Shown: positions 1 through 8,909, counted from the first letter of the stretch. The stretch is DNA of 35,942 nucleotides from Xenorhabdus hominickii (GCF_002632725.1 NZ_NJAI01000006.1:30492-66433); one strand, 5' to 3'. Notes: a model not told the origin generated them from the letters alone. Program-made: numbers and translations.

Positions 1-30
1 GCAGGAAATAAGTAAAATTAACAAGTTACC

Positions 31-197
31 TAAAGGTGGGATTTCTCACCTTTAACTCCTGCATGGTGCAGGCATCCTTCCGTTTCAAACGGAGCGATTA
101 GATACCGTTCACTGCCGTCATTTGAAATCGCAGCAGTGTACTCATTTAACCCTTTATTTAGGGAAAACTAACTGTAGGGATTCCTTTAGCTTAAGGA
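31..197. other. Run of six stem-loops, possible structured RNA of an integrated element
   Basis: Six short inverted repeats follow one another: 31-38/47-54 (TAAAGGTG with CACCTTTA), 58-63/67-72 (CCTGCA with TGCAGG), 79-85/87-93 (TCCGTTT with AAACGGA), 110-115/133-138 (CACTGC with GCAGTG), 150-153/160-163 (CCCT with AGGG) and 182-186/193-197 (TCCTT with AAGGA). The loop of the fourth holds TTTGAAA (121-127), complementary to TTTCAAA (83-89) in the third, so a tertiary pairing or alternative fold is possible. The density of stems and lack of a convincing gene suggest a structured RNA. Phage antisense immunity RNAs of the P1 C4 and P4 CI type are an analogy only. The transcribed strand is unknown. 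Confidence 0.45.
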
Positions 198-248
198 GTC
201 ACCGATTTGGGAGGCTCTTCACTTTACTGGGCATGGGGACTATGAGAC

Positions 249-270
249 TTTTTTGGAAAATTCCAAAAAA
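249..270. repeat. 22-bp inverted repeat downstream of the integrase gene
   Basis: TTTTTTGGAA at 249-258 is exactly matched by TTCCAAAAAA at 261-270, with a 2-base centre. It lies 65 bp beyond the stop codon of the leftward integrase gene. It could be a protein-binding site or a weak bidirectional terminator; the stem has only two G-C pairs per arm, so terminator function is doubtful. Confidence 0.5.
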
Positions 271-334
271 GGTCGTCCGTGAGCCGAGAACCCTGATCAA
301 TATTGTTAATTGGGATTTGAAAGCCCTTTATAAA

Positions 335-1429
335 TCACTCTTCTTTCTGCTGCATTAGCTTATTAAATTTTTTATGCAGTGACTTTGGATACAGTTCCGT
401 GTATACCTGCCATAGAATATTGAGAGAGCGATGGCCTGTAACTTGGGCTACTTCTTCAATCGAGAACCCAGCTTCAAATAAACGGCTGGCTCCCTCTCTG
501 CGCAGGTCGTGATAGCGGAGGTCTTCAATGTCTAGTTCGACACATGCTTTTTGAAAACCATGAGATATACTTGAGGATTTATAGGGAAATATCAGTCCAC
601 TCTCAGATTTAGGTTGCCTTTGAACAATATCCCATGCCTCCCCAAGCAAAGGCACAGACATATGATTACCCACTTTCTTTCTTGGGTCTTTTCTGTCCCT
701 GACAATGACGGATCTTTGTTTATCATCTATATCATCCCACCTAATTTTGCACACCTCGCCTATGCGCATGCAGCTCAAAATTGAGAAATTGAGAATATCT
801 TCATAAGGAATCTTACTTGTCCAATGATTCCCTTTTCTGCGTAATACCTCCATTACTCTCTCTAATTCCTCGCGTTCTGGCCTTCTGCTGCGTCGCTGGC
901 TTTTACTGATCAATCCCATTTGCGTTAACAGAGGACGGGCTTCATGTGCGGGATTTGAGGTGTAGTCTATATCATAAACAGGTTTGGCTGCTTTTAAGAC
1001 TGAGGACAAATAGGCGATATCATGGTTAATGGTGGCAGGGATAATTCCTATAGAATATCGTTGCTTGCAGTGATCAATAATGTGACTCACTGAAAACTCA
1101 GTTAGAGTAAGTTTTGCTAATTCACTATTTAACAATGCGTTCAATATGCCCTTCTTGGTTCTTCCTGCTTTCATACCCAGATTGGGATCGCTGATGTATT
1201 TGTGTAACAAATCACCCACGGTTAAATATTCGACCTCATTATTCGATGGTATCCCGTTCTGTTCCAATTCAGCTACCCGCATAGCACCCCAAGTTTTAGC
1301 GTGGGCTTGCTTTCCGAATGTACGGTTCTCTCTGTAAATATATTTACCGCCGGATTTAACACCCACAGTGCAGCGGTAACGGACAGTGCCGTCTGCACGT
1401 GGGCGTTTCTCTATGCTATAGTAGGCCAT
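335..1429 (-). CDS. Tyrosine recombinase (phage/island integrase)
   Basis: A 364-residue site-specific recombinase that would cut and rejoin DNA at attachment sites to integrate or excise an element. The full catalytic set is visible: Arg222 (in MRIGEV), His307 and Arg310 (in YHDLRRE), His333 (in GHRSL) and nucleophile Tyr343. An N-terminal arm-binding region and a central SAM-like domain precede the catalytic domain. Length is normal for lambda-type integrases, so it looks intact. AAGGAG lies about 10 bases upstream of the ATG. It reads away from upp, and in E. coli the neighbour of upp on this side is purM, so the rest of the element probably lies to the left. The exact element family is not recognised. 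Confidence 0.93.
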   Translation of the reverse strand: MAYYSIEKRPRADGTVRYRCTVGVKSGGKYIYRENRTFGKQAHAKTWGAMRVAELEQNGIPSNNEVEYLTVGDLLHKYISDPNLGMKAGRTKKGILNALLNSELAKLTLTEFSVSHIIDHCKQRYSIGIIPATINHDIAYLSSVLKAAKPVYDIDYTSNPAHEARPLLTQMGLISKSQRRSRRPEREELERVMEVLRRKGNHWTSKIPYEDILNFSILSCMRIGEVCKIRWDDIDDKQRSVIVRDRKDPRKKVGNHMSVPLLGEAWDIVQRQPKSESGLIFPYKSSSISHGFQKACVELDIEDLRYHDLRREGASRLFEAGFSIEEVAQVTGHRSLNILWQVYTELYPKSLHKKFNKLMQQKEE

Positions 1430-1467
1430 CTGTGATGTTCTCCTTGTTTAAATTTTCACAAAGCAAT

Positions 1468-1487
1468 GGGGTGCTATGAGGGGTGCT
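1468..1487. repeat. Paired GGGGTGCT direct repeats beside the integrase start
   Basis: GGGGTGCT occurs at 1468-1475 and 1480-1487, one helical turn (12 bp) apart, 39-58 bp upstream of the integrase start codon in the gap before upp. Spaced short repeats like this are typical of arm-type binding sites of tyrosine integrases or of excisionase sites near att; that role is inferred. No core attachment sequence can be delimited with only one end of the element visible. Confidence 0.35.
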
Positions 1488-1644
1488 GATAATACAAAAA
1501 TAGCTCAAAACTTCTTTAAATGCACGAAAATCACCAAAAGTTGCAACTCAGTAAATTCAACGCAATAGCGAGATATGACGGGAATGTTAGCGTTTTATTT
1601 GAATATTTTTTTTATCTGCCGGCTATATACAGTAGGAGAAACTC

Positions 1645-2271
1645 ATGAAGATCGTTGAGGTAAAGCACCCATTAGTGAGGCATAAACTTGGTCTGATGCG
1701 AGATCATGATATAAGCACCAAACGCTTTCGTGAACTGGCCTCAGAAGTGGGTAGTCTTCTGACATATGAAGCAACTGCTGATTTAGAAGTTGAAAAAGTG
1801 ACCATTAACGGATGGTGTGGTCCGGTGGAAATTGACCAGATTAAAGGGAAGAAAATCACAGTAGTACCTATCCTGCGTGCGGGATTGGGGATGATGGATG
1901 GCGTACTGGAAAATATTCCAAGTGCGCGGATCAGTGTTGTTGGTGTGTATCGTGATGAAGAGACACTCGAACCTGTACCTTATTTTCAGAAATTAGTTTC
2001 TGACATTAGTGAGCGTATGGCATTGGTTGTTGATCCGATGCTGGCGACAGGGGGTTCCATGATTGCCACTATCGATCTGTTAAAAAAGGCAGGATGCCCT
2101 GTGATTAAGGTATTGGTTCTGGTTGCTGCTCCAGAAGGGGTTGCCGCATTGGAAAAAGCTCATCCAGATGTTGAGTTGTACACTGCCTCAATTGATGAGC
2201 GTCTCAATGAGAATGGATACATTGTTCCGGGCCTGGGAGACGCAGGCGATAAGATATTTGGTACGAAGTAA
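1645..2271 (+). CDS. upp: Uracil phosphoribosyltransferase
   Basis: Converts uracil and PRPP to UMP in the cytoplasm, the key step of uracil salvage. The 208 residues equal the E. coli length. The PRPP-binding loop is seen as DPMLATGGS at about residues 130-138, and the C-terminal uracil-binding stretch [13 protein letters not shown] is present. The start is supported by AGGAGA 7 bases upstream of ATG. It is the first gene of the upp-uraA pair, as in E. coli, with a terminator hairpin between the two. Upstream DNA is shared with the integrase gene rather than purM, so the normal purM-upp divergent region has been split by an integrated element. Confidence 0.98.
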   Translation: MKIVEVKHPLVRHKLGLMRDHDISTKRFRELASEVGSLLTYEATADLEVEKVTINGWCGPVEIDQIKGKKITVVPILRAGLGMMDGVLENIPSARISVVGVYRDEETLEPVPYFQKLVSDISERMALVVDPMLATGGSMIATIDLLKKAGCPVIKVLVLVAAPEGVAALEKAHPDVELYTASIDERLNENGYIVPGLGDAGDKIFGTK

Positions 2272-2278
2272 CATTTTT

Positions 2279-2306
2279 AGCCGACTGGAAAGTCGGCTTT
2301 TTTTTG
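2279..2306 (+). terminator. Intrinsic terminator between upp and uraA
   Basis: AGCCGACT (2279-2286), loop GGAA, AGTCGGCT (2291-2298), running into an unbroken T tract to 2306. It begins 8 bp after the upp stop and lies 34 bp ahead of uraA. A strong terminator inside the operon would lower uraA transcription relative to upp, or uraA may have a separate weak promoter. Confidence 0.9.
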
Positions 2307-2339
2307 GTTTCTAGCAAGACAATATAGAGGACATACAGA

Positions 2340-3665
2340 ATGACCCGTCGTACTATCGATGTACGTACAATTGGCGTAGATGAAAGGCCACCACTGGTGC
2401 AGACCATTCCATTAAGTTTACAACACCTATTTGCCATGTTTGGGGCAACCGTTTTAGTTCCCATCCTGTTCAAAGTCAATCCAGCAACCATCCTGCTATT
2501 CAATGGAATCGGAACGTTACTGTATCTTGTGATATGCAGAGGAAAAATCCCGGCTTACTTAGGCTCTAGTTTTGCATTTATTTCTCCGGTATTGCTGCTA
2601 TTACCTCTGGGATATGAGTTGGCACTGGGGGGATTTATTGTTTGTGGTCTGTTGTTTTGTTTGGTTGCCCTGATTGTTAAGGTTGCAGGAAGGGGATGGA
2701 TCAATGTGATGTTTCCACCTGCGGCTATGGGAGCCATTGTTGCGGTGATTGGTCTGGAGCTGGCTGGCGTTGCTGCTGATATGGTTGGTCTACGCCCAGC
2801 GACAGGGGCAGATATCAATACGGCTCATTTGACTATTTCAATGGTAACGTTAGGCGTGACGATATTAGGCTCGGTCATGTTTCGTGGTTTTATGGCGATT
2901 ATTCCTATTTTGATTGGGGTGTTAGTGGGTTATGCATTGGCATTCATGATGGGAGAGGTTGATTTGACACCAGTACGCGAAGCTCCGTGGTTTGCATTGC
3001 CGACTTTCTATACGCCACGGTTTGAATGGTTTGCCATTATGACTATTTTACCCGCAGCTTTGGTGGTCATTGCTGAGCATGTTGGGCATTTGGTCGTTAC
3101 CGCCAATATAGTACAGAAGGATTTATTAAAAAATCCGGGTCTGCATCGTTCAATGTTTGCGAATGGTTTCTCAACGATGGTTTCGGGTTTCTTTGGTTCA
3201 ACGCCTAACACGACTTATGGTGAAAATATCGGTGTTATGGCATTGACGCGTGTTTATAGCACATGGGTGATTGGTGGTGCTGCAATATTGGCAATATTGC
3301 TTTCTTGCGTCGGTAAATTGGCAGCGGCGATTCAAATAATCCCTGTTCCTGTTATGGGTGGTGTTTCCCTGCTGTTATACGGTGTTATTGGTGCATCAGG
3401 TATTCGAGTTTTGATTGATTCGAAAGTTGATTACAGTAAAGCACAGAACTTGATCCTGACTTCTGTGATTTTAATTATTGGTGTCAGCGGGGCAAAAATT
3501 CAGGTTGGTGCTGCGGAATTGAAGGGGATGGCGCTTGCAACTGTTGCAGGCATTGGTTTGAGTCTACTCTTTAAGTTGATTAGCATTATCCGTCCCGACG
3601 AACCGTATATCAATTCTTCTGTAGAATCGATTAAAGATGATAAAAAGTGTGAAATAATAGGATAA
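2340..3665 (+). CDS. uraA: Uracil:proton symporter (NCS2 family)
   Basis: Inner-membrane uracil permease of 441 residues (E. coli 429) that feeds uracil to Upp. The family signature residues are present: Glu in AEHVGH and Glu in the TTYGEN segment of TM10, both known to contact uracil in E. coli UraA. The sequence is almost all hydrophobic helices, consistent with 14 membrane segments. The N-terminus, MTRRTIDVRTIGVDERPP, is longer than the E. coli MTRRAIGVSERPP and looks like a small imperfect duplication of the TI(D/G)V unit. GAGG lies 9 bases before the ATG. Its hairpin terminator follows at 3687-3714. Confidence 0.97.
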   Translation: MTRRTIDVRTIGVDERPPLVQTIPLSLQHLFAMFGATVLVPILFKVNPATILLFNGIGTLLYLVICRGKIPAYLGSSFAFISPVLLLLPLGYELALGGFIVCGLLFCLVALIVKVAGRGWINVMFPPAAMGAIVAVIGLELAGVAADMVGLRPATGADINTAHLTISMVTLGVTILGSVMFRGFMAIIPILIGVLVGYALAFMMGEVDLTPVREAPWFALPTFYTPRFEWFAIMTILPAALVVIAEHVGHLVVTANIVQKDLLKNPGLHRSMFANGFSTMVSGFFGSTPNTTYGENIGVMALTRVYSTWVIGGAAILAILLSCVGKLAAAIQIIPVPVMGGVSLLLYGVIGASGIRVLIDSKVDYSKAQNLILTSVILIIGVSGAKIQVGAAELKGMALATVAGIGLSLLFKLISIIRPDEPYINSSVESIKDDKKCEIIG

Positions 3666-3686
3666 GTTAGATTAGTCAAATTGATA

Positions 3687-3714
3687 AGAAAGGGCCTTTT
3701 CTAAAGCCCTTTCT
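3687..3714. terminator. Bidirectional terminator after uraA
   Basis: AGAAAGGGC (3687-3695) pairs exactly with GCCCTTTCT (3706-3714), 10-base loop, followed by ATTTTC. It separates uraA from the decayed leftward gene at 3739-4680, which ends 25 bp away, so it may serve both strands. Confidence 0.8.
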
Positions 3715-3738
3715 ATTTTCAGAAGTACAATAGGTAAT

Positions 3739-4680
3739 TTAATATCTTTTTTTCAAGGCTATTTTAGCTAACCCATTGTATGTGTGGACTTGCTCTCTTA
3801 ATTTTTCGACTATGATATCAGATAAATTATTTGGAACGGTATAATAGAAATTTCTATCTATATCGCGAATACCCAAGGAAAATATTTCTGATTTATTTAT
3901 TTCACTAATATTATAAGGAATTTTATTATCATCTTTATTAAAGGTGTTAATTTTCCCATCCTTGTCAAGGAAAACTCATTCTAATATATCAAATTTTTAA
4001 TTTTCTTGGATTATATGGAATATTTTTTCTCTCAAAGGAGAAAATAATGTACGGTATCTGTTCGTGTTGACTTTTTTGTTTTCGATGTCTTCGGCTATTA
4101 TGAACATATTTTTCTCCTCCCATTCTATCATTTTAAATTTCCATTTATCAGAAAAATTTTTTCCTTTACAAATAATATCTGCCCAAGGGTCGCATATCCA
4201 TGATTCTGGTTGAATACGTGAGAATGCTTCCTTCATCAATTTTTGGCTAATCTATACTGATAACGACATGATCATAAGGTTGTAGAGCTTCATATAGGAT
4301 GAAATATATTATTTTGTTTGGGTTGGGATCTTCGTTCTTGTAATAATTAAAAATTTTCAATGAATGAAGCTTGATTAAATAATGAAACGCATAATTAGAG
4401 AGTTCGTCACAATTTCCGACAAGATTCATTTTGAATTTACTTTCATTGTAGCATTTATAACGTTGAGAGGATGTTTCTGTCCTTGTTGAGTACCTGCGTA
4501 ATTTCTTAAGAACACTTTCTTTTTGTTCAATAGTATTCATTAGCTTATGTACTATGGGAGATTCATATTCTCCGACTTTATCAATTTTTTTGTTTCAAAT
4601 TGAAATTTATTGAAAGAACCACCCACAAAAATGGTTTGAGTTTTCTTTATCACATTCTGTAATATGTTATTTATAAACAT
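3739..4680 (-). pseudogene. Decayed gene for a papain-like Cys/His/Asp protein
   Basis: No single intact gene is left, but one leftward protein of about 313 codons can be rebuilt. It starts at ATG 4680 (AGG five bases upstream). Frame is lost at a run of seven A's (T's at 4585-4591 on the plus strand), regained through 4540, lost again after TAG 4247-4249, then continues from 4239 through in-frame stops TAA (3997-3999) and TGA (3976-3978, in ILE*VFLDKDGK, probably once Trp) to TAA 3739-3741. Candidate catalytic residues are Cys (codon 4411-4409, in GNCDELS), His (4270-4268, in YDHVV) and Asp (4191-4189, in WICDPWAD). This order resembles the papain-like domains of YopT-type effectors and of the C-terminal domain of Pasteurella multocida toxin. 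The family is not identified with certainty. Low GC and atypical codon use suggest acquisition by transfer. Confidence 0.75.
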
Positions 4681-5049
4681 ATTAACCTACTAGTAAAAGC
4701 AATTAAGATGGTTAAGTGAGAAATTCAGTAATGTGTCGTATTTTTACCAATAGCTTATATGGCAATGGGATGTGAAATAAAATTTGCACTGGGAAGCGCA
4801 TTTCTAGCGAGTAAACAGAGTTGGTTTTGTTACAGGGGCTTTATTGGGAAACATGCTTTGATACTAGCCTCATGCCTAACAGAATGACAATATATAAAAA
4901 ATAAATTTTTGCCATTCAATTGATTGTAAACTACCCATTTTATGGTGTGATTCGTATCGACAATAACCGCTCGTTTTAAACAAAGCATTCGTTTCATTTA
5001 TAGAGACTTTTTGTGGTAGACTTAGCGCTGTTCGTTATCCATTCTGTTT
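4681..5049. other. AT-rich intergenic region upstream of hda
   Basis: About 370 bp with no credible gene. It holds the upstream region of hda; I see no clear operator, RNA gene or repeat. The part nearest hda, with the stretch GTGGTAGACTTAGCGC around 5013-5028, could include the hda promoter, but no confident -35/-10 pair was found. Confidence 0.5.
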
Positions 5050-5061
5050 GAGGTGCTTCTG
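5050..5061 (+). promoter_or_regulatory. Ribosome-binding site deciding a CTG start for hda
   Basis: GAGG at 5050-5053 is placed five bases ahead of CTG (5059-5061), which opens the conserved Hda N-terminus (L/M)[10 protein letters not shown]. The only nearby upstream alternative, GTG at 5053-5055, overlaps the Shine-Dalgarno itself and so cannot use it. E. coli hda is known to start at CTG, and the spacing here supports the same rare start. Confidence 0.75.
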
Positions 5062-5760
5062 AATACACCGTCGCAGCTTTCATTGCCATTATATTTGCCC
5101 GATGATGAAACATTTGCCAGTTTCTTTGCAGGTGAGAATACTTCCTTATTAGCTGCAATAAAATTGGCCATTAGTCAGTCACACGGTAGCTATATCTATT
5201 TTTGGTCCCGCGATGGCGGGGGCAAGAGTCATCTGCTTCATGCAGCCTGTGCCGAATTGTCCCAACAGGAAGAAGCCGTGGGATTTGTACCTCTGGATAA
5301 ACGGGCCTATTTTGTTCCCGAAGTCCTTGATGGGATGGAGCATTTATCATTAGTGTGCATCGACAATATCGAGTGCATTGCTGGTGATCAGGAATGGGAG
5401 ATGGCTATTTTCAATCTTTATAATCGGATTGTGGAGATTGGCCGAACTTGTCTTTTGATCACAGGTGATCGTCCTCCACGGCAGATTAATCTGACGTTGC
5501 CAGACCTAGCCTCTCGCTTAGATTGGGGGCAAATTTACAAATTACAGCCTTTGTCTGATGATGAAAAAATTCAGGCATTACAGTTGCGGGCAAAATTACG
5601 GGGTTTTGAATTACCTGAGGATGTCGGGCGCTTTGTATTGAAACGGCTCGATAGAGAAATGCAAACGCTATTTAAAACATTGGATGAGCTTGATCGGGCT
5701 TCCATCGTGGCGCAACGCAAACTGACCATCCCATTTGTGAAAGATATCCTTGAGCTTTGA
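5059..5760 (+). CDS. hda: Hda, regulatory inactivator of DnaA
   Basis: AAA+ protein of 233 residues, the same length as E. coli Hda when counted from the CTG start. Bound to the DNA-loaded sliding clamp, it stimulates ATP hydrolysis by DnaA and prevents over-initiation of replication. The clamp-binding motif QLSLPL is at residues 6-11, the P-loop GGGKSH includes Lys57, and Walker B/sensor regions ([16 protein letters not shown]) follow. The C-terminal [12 protein letters not shown] and KLTIPFVKD segments are characteristic of the family. It is a single gene facing the convergent yfgD, with a shared terminator between them. Confidence 0.96.
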   Translation: MNTPSQLSLPLYLPDDETFASFFAGENTSLLAAIKLAISQSHGSYIYFWSRDGGGKSHLLHAACAELSQQEEAVGFVPLDKRAYFVPEVLDGMEHLSLVCIDNIECIAGDQEWEMAIFNLYNRIVEIGRTCLLITGDRPPRQINLTLPDLASRLDWGQIYKLQPLSDDEKIQALQLRAKLRGFELPEDVGRFVLKRLDREMQTLFKTLDELDRASIVAQRKLTIPFVKDILEL

Positions 5761-5794
5761 GCAGATAAGGCAGAAAGGAAACGGGATAATAGTG

Positions 5795-5830
5795 AAAAAG
5801 TGATAGAGGATATACCTCTATCACTTTTTT
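5795..5830. terminator. Bidirectional terminator between hda and yfgD
   Basis: AAAAAGTGATAGAGG (5795-5809) pairs perfectly with CCTCTATCACTTTTT (5815-5829) around loop ATATA. A-rich and T-rich flanks on both sides let it stop transcripts from hda (plus) and from bepA-yfgD (minus). Confidence 0.9.
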
Positions 5831-5864
5831 GTTTGATTTTTATTTAATTGCACGGCAAAGGTGG

Positions 5865-6221
5865 CTAACCTAAGATCTCTTTAACTTGTTCTGGGGGACG
5901 GCCTAAACGCGCCTTATCACCGACAACAACAATCGGGCGTTCTATCAGTTTGGGATTGTCTGCCATTGCTTGAAGCAAGGCTTCTTGAGATAGCGAATCA
6001 ACACCGAGATTTAACTCCTGATAGAGCGCTTCTTTGGTTCGCATTAATTGACGGGCATCGTTGAAACCGAGCTGTTCCAATAGCACTATAAGTTGTTCCA
6101 CAGTGGGTGGTGTATCGAGATAGTAAATGATTTCCGGTGCAATGCCGAGATCTTCAACCAACTTGAGTGTTTCACGGCTTTTTGAGCAGCGGGGATTATG
6201 ATAAAAAGTAACCTGTTGCAT
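5865..6221 (-). CDS. yfgD: ArsC-family thioredoxin-fold reductase YfgD
   Basis: A 118-residue ArsC-like protein. The Cys12 motif HNPRCSKSR (residues 8-16) is the arsenate-reductase active-site signature, with a conserved Arg in the RPIVV segment near the C-terminus. In E. coli the gene at the same place beside bepA and hda is yfgD, also annotated arsC-like. There is no arsB or arsR nearby, so a dedicated arsenic-resistance role is not supported. It starts 12 bp after the bepA stop codon and is probably co-transcribed with it. Confidence 0.92.
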   Translation of the reverse strand: MQQVTFYHNPRCSKSRETLKLVEDLGIAPEIIYYLDTPPTVEQLIVLLEQLGFNDARQLMRTKEALYQELNLGVDSLSQEALLQAMADNPKLIERPIVVVGDKARLGRPPEQVKEILG

Positions 6222-6233
6222 GTAAAAAATCCC

Positions 6234-7697
6234 TCATTTTTTATATTGGCTATAACTTTGTTGCAGTTGGCGCAATTGATCAATACGGGCATCATACCGT
6301 TTTTGATCATAACTCCCCAATTTTACCAATGCGCTGGCCTTACTGAGATATTCTATGGCCATGTCAAATTTGCCTTGTAATGCCATCGTTTCCGCGTAGG
6401 CAGCCAGTTCTTCATTGCGTTTCCCTTGTTTCCCGGCGGATTCCATTAATAGTTGCCACCCAATGAGATCGTCAGGGTTATTGAAAGTATAGCGAAATAG
6501 AAGTTGTGATGCTTGTGGGTATTGCTTGGCTTCAAGGTAGGTATTAGCAAGATTGATTTGCAATATTGGGTTACCTTTCTGGGTCTTGAGTGCGTCCTGC
6601 AAGCGGTTAATAGCGTTGGCATACTGTTTTTGTTCGATATCGATATCTGTCATCGTATCAATAAACCAAATATTATCGGGCTGTTTATCCAGTAATGGCG
6701 TTAATATTTTTCTGGCTTCAGAATAGTTTTTATCTTTAGAAAACAAAATAGCGTGCCCATAAGCCGCCGCAAGCTGCTCTTTGGTGGTTCCTTGGCTATA
6801 TTTATTCAGCAATAGCTCAATATCAGGACGTCGCTCGGTTGAAAACATTGTCAGGATACGAACACGGGCAAACAGGAAATTCTGAGACTCAGTAACCGTC
6901 TTAGTGGGATATTGATTTGCTCTGTTACGGGCATCAGCTAAACGGCTGGCAGGTAATGGGTGAGTATAGAGTATTTCGGGAAGTTTGGAGCTGTAGCGAG
7001 ATTGGTCTGCCAGAATTTGCATGAAGGCCGGCATGCCATGTGGATCAAATCCTGCCCGGCTGAGAGTCCGCATACCAATGCGATCAGCTTCCTGTTCGTT
7101 CGATTGGGTGAAGCTGATCATGCCTTGCTGGAAACCAGCAAGTGTGCCGCTAAGTGCGGCCATACCAGCCTGTGGACTGGCCATCATGAGCAGAATGGAA
7201 CCCAGTGCGCCAGCCCAAGCGATTGGACTTTTACGCTGTTGATCTTCCATCAATCGGGCTAAGTGTCGTTGTGTTACATGGGATATTTCATGCGCAATGA
7301 CGGATGCCAGTTCACTCTCTGTGCGGCTATAACGGAACAGGGCTGAGTGAAGCACAACATTACCACCAAAAAATGCGTAGGCATTAATATTGGGGTTATT
7401 GATTAAATAGAAGTGAAAAGGTGTTTTTACTGAATCAGCGTGATTAACTAACTTCTGACCTAACTTATTAATATATTGCGTTAACAATGGATCATAAATC
7501 AGTGGAGCTTGGGCTCGTATTGAACGGATATATAAATCGCCCATGACCATTTCTTGATTGATACTGAGAGTCGCACCTGCTGTGGTGCCAATATCAGGTA
7601 GAGCATCTTCAACCGGTGCGGAGAAAACAGAAGTATTGCCACATAATAGCAGGCTGATAAATATAGCCACCAGATTTTTTTTTAGCGTTTTTCTCAT
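6234..7697 (-). CDS. bepA: Outer-membrane assembly metalloprotease/chaperone BepA
   Basis: Periplasmic M48 zinc metalloprotease with a TPR domain that helps LptD maturation and degrades stalled outer-membrane proteins. ATG 7697 gives 487 residues, exactly the E. coli length, beginning MRKTLKKNL with a signal peptide likely cut after the SVFSA sequence near residue 27. Zinc motif HEISH is at 136-140, the third ligand Glu lies in QSNEQEADR, and the [10 protein letters not shown] segment is conserved. The C-terminal 180 residues are TPR repeats. An in-frame ATG 30 codons further upstream (7787) was not used because it puts non-conserved residues before the signal peptide. In operon with yfgD. 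Confidence 0.95.
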   Translation of the reverse strand: MRKTLKKNLVAIFISLLLCGNTSVFSAPVEDALPDIGTTAGATLSINQEMVMGDLYIRSIRAQAPLIYDPLLTQYINKLGQKLVNHADSVKTPFHFYLINNPNINAYAFFGGNVVLHSALFRYSRTESELASVIAHEISHVTQRHLARLMEDQQRKSPIAWAGALGSILLMMASPQAGMAALSGTLAGFQQGMISFTQSNEQEADRIGMRTLSRAGFDPHGMPAFMQILADQSRYSSKLPEILYTHPLPASRLADARNRANQYPTKTVTESQNFLFARVRILTMFSTERRPDIELLLNKYSQGTTKEQLAAAYGHAILFSKDKNYSEARKILTPLLDKQPDNIWFIDTMTDIDIEQKQYANAINRLQDALKTQKGNPILQINLANTYLEAKQYPQASQLLFRYTFNNPDDLIGWQLLMESAGKQGKRNEELAAYAETMALQGKFDMAIEYLSKASALVKLGSYDQKRYDARIDQLRQLQQSYSQYKK

Positions 7698-7844
7698 AGG
7701 ACCATTCTCATAAAACAGTGTGCTCCAATTAGCTATCAATTTCATGAATACGTGTATGATAGCAGAGGGTAACTTAAAATCCGCCAATCTTAATAAGTTT
7801 TAGTAAAAATAATCATTGAGTACTGCTGTCAAGGAGTTGTATTT

Positions 7845-8909
7845 ATGTTGGATATGATCATGCAATGGTATCGCCGCCGTTTCACTGATCCACAAGTTAT
7901 TGCTTTATCGATAATTTTGTTGGCTGGATTTGGAATCATCTATTTTTTTAACGGAATTCTGGCTCCTGTCCTTGCCGCCACTGTGCTAGCTTATTTGCTG
8001 GAATGGCCAACAATGCAGTTAGAAAAACTGGGATGTAGCAGAACGCTTTCTGTTTCCATCGTATTAGCAATTTTTATGAGTATCAGTGCATTAGTTATCC
8101 TGATTGTCGCTCCGACCGTCTGGCAGCAAGGATTAAACTTATTTTCTGATATCCCGAATATGATCAACCGTTTTAATGAGTATGCTCATGCTTTACCTTC
8201 CCGTTACCCTGTACTGGTCGATGCCGGGATTATTGATATGATAGCTGCGAATCTTCGCAGTAAACTTTCTCTGGCCGGAGAATCCGTTTTTAAATTTTCA
8301 GTAGCATCACTGATTGGCTTATTAACGCTTGCTATTTACTTGATCCTTGTTCCTTTGATGGTGTTTTTTCTGTTGAAAGACAAAAACCAAATGGTGATGG
8401 CATTACAGCGCGTATTGCCGCGCAACCGTGGTTTGGCAGGAAAAGTATGGCATGAGATGAACCAGCAAATTACCAATTATATCCGTGGTAAAGTGACAGA
8501 AATGGTCATTTTGACTATCTGTACGTATGCAGTATTTGCCTTCTTCGGATTGAATTATTCCTTACTGCTTGCGGTATTGGTCGGTTTGTCAGTACTCATT
8601 CCTTATATTGGTACTGTACTTGTTACTATTCCTGTCATTGTTGTAGCACTATTTCAATGGGGGCTTGGAACTGATTTCTGGACACTGTTCATCGCATATT
8701 TGATTGTGCAGGGGTTAGACGGAAACCTGCTTGTGCCAATCCTTTTTTCAGAAGCGGTTAATCTTCATCCGCTAGTTATCATCCTTTCTGTTGTTATTTT
8801 TGGTGGATTATGGGGATTCTGGGGAGTTTTCTTTGCCATCCCACTGGCTACGTTAATCAAAGCCGTCATTCATGTTTGGCCGGAAGATAAAATTGAAGAA
8901 GAAATATGA
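7845..8909 (+). CDS. perM: AI-2E family transporter PerM
   Basis: Polytopic inner-membrane protein of 354 residues, close to E. coli PerM (YfgO, 353). It belongs to the AI-2 exporter/UPF0118 family; the substrate in enterics is not established. Two membrane segments, a soluble stretch (about residues 85-150), and five to six C-terminal membrane helices are visible, with the family motif GxxxGxxG-like run SVLIPYIGT and VQGLDGNLLVP. AAGGAG lies 10 bases before the ATG. It is divergent from bepA, separated by about 150 bp that must hold both promoters. Confidence 0.95.
   Translation: MLDMIMQWYRRRFTDPQVIALSIILLAGFGIIYFFNGILAPVLAATVLAYLLEWPTMQLEKLGCSRTLSVSIVLAIFMSISALVILIVAPTVWQQGLNLFSDIPNMINRFNEYAHALPSRYPVLVDAGIIDMIAANLRSKLSLAGESVFKFSVASLIGLLTLAIYLILVPLMVFFLLKDKNQMVMALQRVLPRNRGLAGKVWHEMNQQITNYIRGKVTEMVILTICTYAVFAFFGLNYSLLLAVLVGLSVLIPYIGTVLVTIPVIVVALFQWGLGTDFWTLFIAYLIVQGLDGNLLVPILFSEAVNLHPLVIILSVVIFGGLWGFWGVFFAIPLATLIKAVIHVWPEDKIEEEI

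Noticed and set aside
122..358. A 78-codon plus-strand open frame in the stem-loop region
   Set aside because: It starts without a Shine-Dalgarno, runs through several stem-loops and into the integrase 3' end, and looks like no protein family.
5865..6221. Arsenic-resistance operon
   Set aside because: The ArsC-like genes (yfgD, yffB) are alone, with no arsB, arsR or arsA nearby, and match housekeeping genes at conserved positions.
7698..7787. N-terminal extension of BepA from an upstream ATG
   Set aside because: It would put 30 non-conserved residues before a clear signal peptide; the shorter form is the E. coli length exactly.
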